From: DASVCN01 sp040905665
Lineage (GTDB): Bacteria; Deinococcota; Deinococci; Deinococcales; Trueperaceae
Length of the DNA stretch: 64,000 bases
Assembly: GCA_040905665.1 (NCBI GenBank)
Contig: JBBDRD010000014.1
Coordinates: 1-64,000 of the forward strand
Direction: 5' to 3'
Part shown: positions 59,988 through 64,000 of the stretch, one piece after another
Layout: every line of letters starts with the position of its first letter
Position numbering within the stretch: the first letter of the stretch is position 1
Notes under the pieces: generated by a model
What the model was told of the DNA's origin: nothing
Databases searched by the model: none
Seen by the model: only the letters and a program-made list of their open reading frames with translations
Made by a program: the position numbers and the translations under genes

Positions 59988-60163
59988 TTCTCCGTGCCTC
60001 CTCTTCGCAGACTTTGAGCTCTCAACAGGCTTCTACGCACCGCAGGACGACGATGTCCTCGTCACTCCCACACGGGCCGGTGACCTCGACCCACCCTGCG
60101 GAATCGTCGACCATCAGCTTAATCGCCTTACGCCAGGTATTCGGGTAGGTGCCGCCCGTGCGA

Positions 60164-61030
60164 CTAGTCGCTGGGTCTCGGTAACCTCAAGTACCCGAAC
60201 ATGTAGGGCAACGCCTCGGCGAACATCGGCTTCCACAACTCCCAGTTGTGACCTCCATCGACGACGCGTAATTCCGCGGCGCTGCCGGCTTCTTTGTTGA
60301 GCCGCTCGAAAAGCAGCAGCGACTGGTACTCGACGTTGTACTCCCAGCCGGCCGGCTCGTTCCAGTCGTCATCGCCCACAGCAATGAACACCGGAACCTC
60401 GAAGCCCGAGCGTCGGTAAGGGGCCAAGTTTGCCGGGTAATTGCGTTGCCTCCAGAGCTCGGGATCAAAGGGACTTCCGAAGGCCCCGGTGGTGCGTGCG
60501 CTGGATCCGGGTGGCGGCAGGTCGTCGTAAAGGGCAGCGCTAAGCAGGGTGGCAGCGCGAAAAACGTCGGGGTAGGCCAAGGCATACCTGAGAGCGCCGT
60601 AGCCGCCCATCGAGAACCCCGCAATGGCTCGGCCCTCGCGCCCGCCGATAGTGCGATAGGTTGCATCGACGTGAGGGATGAGGTCTTCCACTGTTGCCGT
60701 TTCAAACGGTTCGCTCGTGTCAACCCACCAACTGCTACCTGAGCTGGGAGCGATCGCGATGGCGGGCGGGACTTCCCCGGCCTCGATCAGCTCATCGAGC
60801 ACGGTTAGGCCTTCGTCCCAGGACGACTCATTGCCACCACTGCCGTGCAGAAGATAGATCACGGCGTACTCGAGATTCGAGCTCTCGTAGCCCTCGGGTA
60901 GATAGACGTTGTAGTTCCAGGTACGTCCGAGGGTGGGAGACTCGAACTCCTGAGTGGTGATAGTGCCCGCAGCGGCAACGCCCATAAGCAACGGGGCGAT
61001 GACGACGAGTGCTGAGACCAGTCGCTTCAT
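60164..61030 (-). CDS. secreted esterase (alpha/beta hydrolase)
   Basis: 288-aa alpha/beta-hydrolase of the Esterase D/feruloyl-esterase/mycolyltransferase-like group. A signal peptide (KRLVSALVVIAPLLMGVAAA) directs export. The nucleophile elbow is AIAGFSMGGYGALRYAL; the acidic residue is probably in FIAVGDDDWNEP; the histidine is in VVDGGHNWELWKPMF. YLLHGSGGNESSW forms the oxyanion region. ATG 61030 has GGAGG 7 nt upstream. A probable promoter with TTGACG lies at 61103-61108. Confidence 0.87.
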   Translation of the reverse strand: MKRLVSALVVIAPLLMGVAAAGTITTQEFESPTLGRTWNYNVYLPEGYESSNLEYAVIYLLHGSGGNESSWDEGLTVLDELIEAGEVPPAIAIAPSSGSSWWVDTSEPFETATVEDLIPHVDATYRTIGGREGRAIAGFSMGGYGALRYALAYPDVFRAATLLSAALYDDLPPPGSSARTTGAFGSPFDPELWRQRNYPANLAPYRRSGFEVPVFIAVGDDDWNEPAGWEYNVEYQSLLLFERLNKEAGSAAELRVVDGGHNWELWKPMFAEALPYMFGYLRLPRPSD

Positions 61031-61079
61031 TGCGTCCTCCAGGGGCGTGAGGAGTGTTCGATAGCTGATGGAATACCTC

Positions 61080-61108
61080 CTCCTACACTCGTCCACTTCC
61101 AGCGTCAA
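61080..61108 (-). promoter_or_regulatory. probable promoter of the secreted esterase gene
   Basis: TTGACG (61108-61103) with TAGGAG (61085-61080) 17 bp away on the minus strand. The first part, CTTGACGCTGG, is identical to the operon 2 promoter, and about 22 of 30 bases agree overall. Confidence 0.45.
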
Positions 61109-61155
61109 GCAGCTCGGTGAAGGAATGTGTTGCCTTGAGAGCCTTCACGAAGAGC

Positions 61156-61245
61156 TTAAAACGTTTCACGACCCTGGTCAAAGCCTGTTTTGTTCGGGAC
61201 AATGGTAGTGGGCTAGAATCCGCTATACACAGTGAACCGTTTCAC
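61156..61245 (+). promoter_or_regulatory. promoter and LacI-like operators of dppD-dppF
   Basis: TTGTTC (61190-61195) and TAGAAT (61214-61219) are 18 bp apart. GTGAA-CCGT-TTCAC (61232-61245), a perfect inverted repeat, sits around the expected transcript start; a related TTAAAACGTTTCAC lies at 61156-61169. Both contain CGTTTCACGA. The pattern suggests repression by a LacI-type protein. Confidence 0.55.
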
Positions 61246-61256
61246 GAAGGGAAGTT

Positions 61257-62279
61257 GTGCCCGCTCCGCTCCTCGACGTTGCCGACCTCAAGACCCATTT
61301 CTTCACCGACGATGGTGTCCTCAAGGCTGTGGACGGGGTGTCGTTCCAGGTCGGCCGCGCCGAGACACTGGGGATAATCGGTGAGAGCGGCTGTGGCAAG
61401 AGCATCACGGCTCAGTCGGTACTGCGGATCGTGCCACGCCCGGGCCGGGTTGTGGGCGGATCGATCCGCTTAAACGAGGAGGACGGAAGCAGCTACGACC
61501 TGGCCCGTCTCCCGGCGCACGGGCAGCAGCTGCGGTCGATCCGCGGCAGCCGGATCTCCATGATCTTCCAGGAGCCGATGACCAGCCTCTCCCCCGTGCA
61601 CACCATCGGCAACCAGATAATGGAGTCTCTACTGCTGCACCGCACCCGGAGCCGGCGGGAGGCGAAGGCCCAAGCCATCGCTGCGCTGGACACGGTAGGT
61701 ATGCCCAACCCGAAGGCCCGTATAGACGCCTATCCGCATGAGCTCTCGGGCGGCCTGCGGCAGCGGGCGATGATCGCGATGGCACTTTCCTGCGATCCCG
61801 CGCTCCTGATCGCAGACGAGCCAACAACCGCCCTCGACGTGACAATCCAGGCGCAGATCCTGGCCCTTATGGCGGAACTCAAAGAGCAGACCGGGATGTC
61901 GATGCTGTTCATAACCCACGACCTCGGTGTAATCGCCGAGATCGCAGATCGCGTTGCCGTGATGTATCTCGGCAAGATCGTCGAAACCGGAACTGTACAG
62001 CAGATCTTCGATAACCCGCTCCACCCGTACACGCGAAAACTGCTCAAGTCGGTTCCAAAGCTCGGAGAGAAACGACGCGGGCCACTCGAGGCGATCGAGG
62101 GCACCGTGCCGATACCGATGAACCTTCCTCGCCAGTGCCCATTCTTCGACCGATGCCCCGACGCCATGCCAGGCGTCTGCGACGTTGCCATGCCTGAACT
62201 AACCGAGCCAGATGGCCGGCACCCGGTGCGGTGCTTCCTGCATCACCGAGAAGTAGAGGAGGCGGAGGTTCATGCCTGA
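61257..62279 (+). CDS. dppD: peptide ABC transporter ATPase, DppD-like
   Basis: 340-aa ABC ATPase of the DppD/OppD type. Walker A is GESGCGKSITAQSVL near residue 43; the Q-loop is IFQEPMTSLSPV; the signature is LSGGLRQRAMIAMAL; Walker B is ALLIADEPTTALDVT; the H-loop is LFITHDLGVIAEI. The C-terminal oligopeptide-transporter domain carries the cysteines of the PCPFFDRCP-type cluster (RQCPFFDRCPDAMPGVC). GTG 61257 has AAGGGAAG upstream. It overlaps dppF by 8 nt. No permease gene accompanies the pair on this strand. Confidence 0.92.
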   Translation: MPAPLLDVADLKTHFFTDDGVLKAVDGVSFQVGRAETLGIIGESGCGKSITAQSVLRIVPRPGRVVGGSIRLNEEDGSSYDLARLPAHGQQLRSIRGSRISMIFQEPMTSLSPVHTIGNQIMESLLLHRTRSRREAKAQAIAALDTVGMPNPKARIDAYPHELSGGLRQRAMIAMALSCDPALLIADEPTTALDVTIQAQILALMAELKEQTGMSMLFITHDLGVIAEIADRVAVMYLGKIVETGTVQQIFDNPLHPYTRKLLKSVPKLGEKRRGPLEAIEGTVPIPMNLPRQCPFFDRCPDAMPGVCDVAMPELTEPDGRHPVRCFLHHREVEEAEVHA

Positions 62280-63351
62280 GGCCGCCGGACCCCACGGGGT
62301 GAACCAGCGGGCAGCGGCATCAGCGGGCGCTCCGCGGGGACAGAATGCCGGAGAACCGCTCCTCCGTGTCGAAGGTCTGAAGAAGTACTTCCCGATCGAA
62401 AAGGGATTCCTGCGCCGCCGCACGGGCGAGATCAAGGCCGTCGACGGGGTGTCGCTGGAGGTCATGCCCGGCGAGACCGTGGGGCTCGTGGGTGAGTCCG
62501 GCTCGGGCAAGACGACGTTGGGACGCTGTGTAATGCGTGGGCTCCGGGCAACCGAGGGCAACATCCACTTCAAGGTGGACGGGCGTTACGTCGACATGAA
62601 CGCCCTTTCCGGTAGAGAACTTCAACCCATCCGGAAGCACATCCAGATGGTCTTCCAGGACCCGTACACCTCGCTCGATCCACGCATGACCGTACTCGAG
62701 ATTGTCGGCGAGCCACTCGTTCACGGCCTCAACGCCAACCGTGCCCAGGTCGAGACGCGAGTGAGGGAGCTGATGAACGTGGTGGGGCTTAATACCCGCC
62801 ACATCAATCGCTACCCCCACGCCTTTAGCGGTGGACAGCGGCAACGGATCGGCATCGCCCGCGCCCTCGCGACCAACCCCAGCCTGATAGTCGCGGATGA
62901 GCCTGTCTCTGCCCTCGACGTCTCGATACAGGCGCAGATACTCAATTTGCTGGTGGAACTGCAGGAGCGCTTCGGGCTCGCCTACCTGTTCGTCGCACAC
63001 GACCTGAGCGTGGTGGAGCACATTTCAGACAGGGTCGCCGTCATGTACGTGGGACAGTTGGTGGAGCATGCCAAGACGGAGGATCTCTTCGCCGCGCCAC
63101 GGCATCCCTATACGGAAGCCCTCCTCTCGGCCGTGCCCCGTCCCGACCCGCACCGGAAGATGGAGAGGATCCTGCTGAGGGGCGAGGTGGCGAATCCAGC
63201 CGATCCCCCCTCCGGATGCTACTTCCACCCCCGCTGCCCCTACGCTCGCGACATCTGCAGTGTCGAGAAGCCGGCGCTGCGCGAGGTAAAGCCGGGCCAC
63301 CATGCCGCCTGCCACTTCTCCGAAGAGCTGGACCTGCAGGGAGTCTCCTAG
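62272..63351 (+). CDS. dppF: peptide ABC transporter ATPase, DppF-like
   Basis: 359-aa ABC ATPase of the DppF/OppF type. Walker A is GESGSGKTTLGRCVM; Q-loop VFQDPYTSLDPRMTV; signature FSGGQRQRIGIARAL; Walker B SLIVADEPVSALDVS; H-loop YLFVAHDLSVVEHI. The C-terminal domain carries the GCYFHPRCPYARDIC cysteine cluster. An extra N-terminal tail of about 25 residues is rich in A and G. ATG 62272 overlaps dppD. Together they form the heterodimeric motor of a peptide importer, which operons 1 and 2 lack. Confidence 0.92.
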   Translation: MPEAAGPHGVNQRAAASAGAPRGQNAGEPLLRVEGLKKYFPIEKGFLRRRTGEIKAVDGVSLEVMPGETVGLVGESGSGKTTLGRCVMRGLRATEGNIHFKVDGRYVDMNALSGRELQPIRKHIQMVFQDPYTSLDPRMTVLEIVGEPLVHGLNANRAQVETRVRELMNVVGLNTRHINRYPHAFSGGQRQRIGIARALATNPSLIVADEPVSALDVSIQAQILNLLVELQERFGLAYLFVAHDLSVVEHISDRVAVMYVGQLVEHAKTEDLFAAPRHPYTEALLSAVPRPDPHRKMERILLRGEVANPADPPSGCYFHPRCPYARDICSVEKPALREVKPGHHAACHFSEELDLQGVS

Positions 63352-63365
63352 CCGCTGTTGGCCAG

Positions 63366-63399
63366 GCTAGCTGGAGTGCAAGTCGGCAGAGTCCAACAG
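63366..63399 (-). repeat. duplicated tail of the permease gene
   Basis: Closely matches 63424-63457, which is the 3' end of the permease gene. On the minus strand it reads LLDSADLHSS and a stop, against LRDSADPHSS and a stop in the gene. It is a short tail duplication 58 bp downstream of the gene end. Confidence 0.7.
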
Positions 63400-63424
63400 A
63401 GTATCCTGGAATCCGCTGCTGGAG

Positions 63425-64000
63425 TTAGCTCGAGTGCGGGTCGGCGGAGTCCCGCAGCCCGTCACCCACGAAGTTGAAGCAGAGGACCGTGACGATCACG
63501 AACGCTGCCGGCAACATCAGCCACGGATGCACAGCAACGGTACGAACGTTCTGTGCTTCCTGGAGCATCACGCCCCAGCTCACTACCGGCGCCTTGAGTC
63601 CCACGCCGATGAAGCTCAGGGCGGTCTCACCCAGGATCATCTCGGGGATGGCGAGCGTGATGTGGATGATGAGGTAGCTTGCGAAGCCGGGGAGAAGGTG
63701 TTTGCGAATGATGCTGAACTGCGAGGCACCGGCGAAGCGTGCGGCCATCACGTAGTCTTCCGTGCGAAGTTGGAGGATCTTGCCGCGTACGGTGCGCGCC
63801 AGGCCGGTCCAGCCGAGGATAGACAGCACGAGGGTGATCATGAAGTAGACTCGCACCGGCGGCCACTCGGTGGGTACTGCCGCCGCCAGTGCCATCCACA
63901 GGGGGATGTGGGGAAGTTGCCCCAGGAATTCGATGATCCGCTGGATCACCATGTCGACGGCGCCGCCGAAGTAGCCGGAGATTCCTCCCAGGGTGATACC
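63425..64000 (-). CDS. dipeptide-type ABC permease, DppC-like, partial
   Basis: The C-terminal 191 residues of a third DppC/OppC-type permease, running off the right edge of the window. The reading frame is open through 64000, so an internal ATG at 63952 is not the start. Recognisable parts: the EAA loop YVMAARFAGASQFSIIRKHL, four transmembrane helices and the ending GDGLRDSADP. It converges on dppF, 73 bp away, so it belongs to a separate transcript. Whether its operon contains its own ATPases cannot be seen. Confidence 0.88.
   Translation of the reverse strand, partial: GITLGGISGYFGGAVDMVIQRIIEFLGQLPHIPLWMALAAAVPTEWPPVRVYFMITLVLSILGWTGLARTVRGKILQLRTEDYVMAARFAGASQFSIIRKHLLPGFASYLIIHITLAIPEMILGETALSFIGVGLKAPVVSWGVMLQEAQNVRTVAVHPWLMLPAAFVIVTVLCFNFVGDGLRDSADPHSS

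Overview
The window is about 60 % GC and looks like a chromosomal accessory region of a Deinococcota bacterium, probably near Truepera/Trueperaceae. The evidence is indirect: codon use, signal peptides ending in short LAQ or TAQ motifs, solute-binding proteins without lipobox cysteines, and several dipeptide-type ABC operons. No rRNA, tRNA or ribosomal protein gene was found, so the taxonomy is an inference.

Positions 1-27,000 form a defence and genome-conflict island. It opens with a NERD-domain gene and a GmrSD-like DUF262/DUF1524 nuclease. A minus-strand cluster of five genes follows (DUF4258, AddB-like nuclease, AddA-like helicase-nuclease, DUF5343, frameshifted Swt1-type HEPN). Then come a DUF433 antitoxin with a broken DUF5615 toxin, and a complete type I Wadjet system (jetA-jetB-jetC-jetD, 13169-20037) facing a convergent WYL regulator. 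After these lie a nucleotidyltransferase with a small partner, a DUF4268 nuclease, decayed VapC and Phd-like remnants, an AAA/DUF4143 ATPase, a KTSC protein and a DinB-like protein. A 44-bp element upstream of jetA recurs upstream of the KTSC gene, and a 39-bp tandem repeat sits between jetC and jetD.

Positions 27,600-36,600 are metabolic. A quinone oxidoreductase gene is followed by minus-strand operon 1: IclR regulator, dipeptide-type ABC binding protein and two permeases, dipeptide-epimerase-like enzyme, AroM and M28 peptidase. Positions 36,600-43,100 carry a Fic protein, a 1167-residue TM0106-type nuclease/RNase H/helicase fusion and a DUF234-type ATPase.

Positions 43,200-47,200 start with an acetamidase/formamidase gene and then become a graveyard. 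It holds a PIN toxin stump fused to a fossil of a TOTE-system primase, two tiny coupled ORFs, an intact ParE toxin/antitoxin pair, a transposase remnant and a complete IS630-family element with 12-bp inverted repeats (15 bp with the flanking CTAG) and a TA duplication.

Positions 47,300-56,400 are minus-strand operon 2: ABC binding protein, two permeases, two D-aminoacylase-type amidohydrolases, an RraA-like aldolase, a creatininase-family amidohydrolase and a class A beta-lactamase-like serine hydrolase. Its promoter overlaps a GntR/FCD-type operator and a GntR gene is divergent. Neither operon encodes ABC ATPases. A dppD-dppF pair at 61257-63351 could supply them to both. The rest holds a GNAT acetyltransferase, a second DinB-like paralogue, an aldo/keto reductase, a secreted esterase and, at the right edge, a partial third permease. 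Taken together the metabolic half suggests uptake and stereochemical processing of D-amino-acid-containing or modified peptides.
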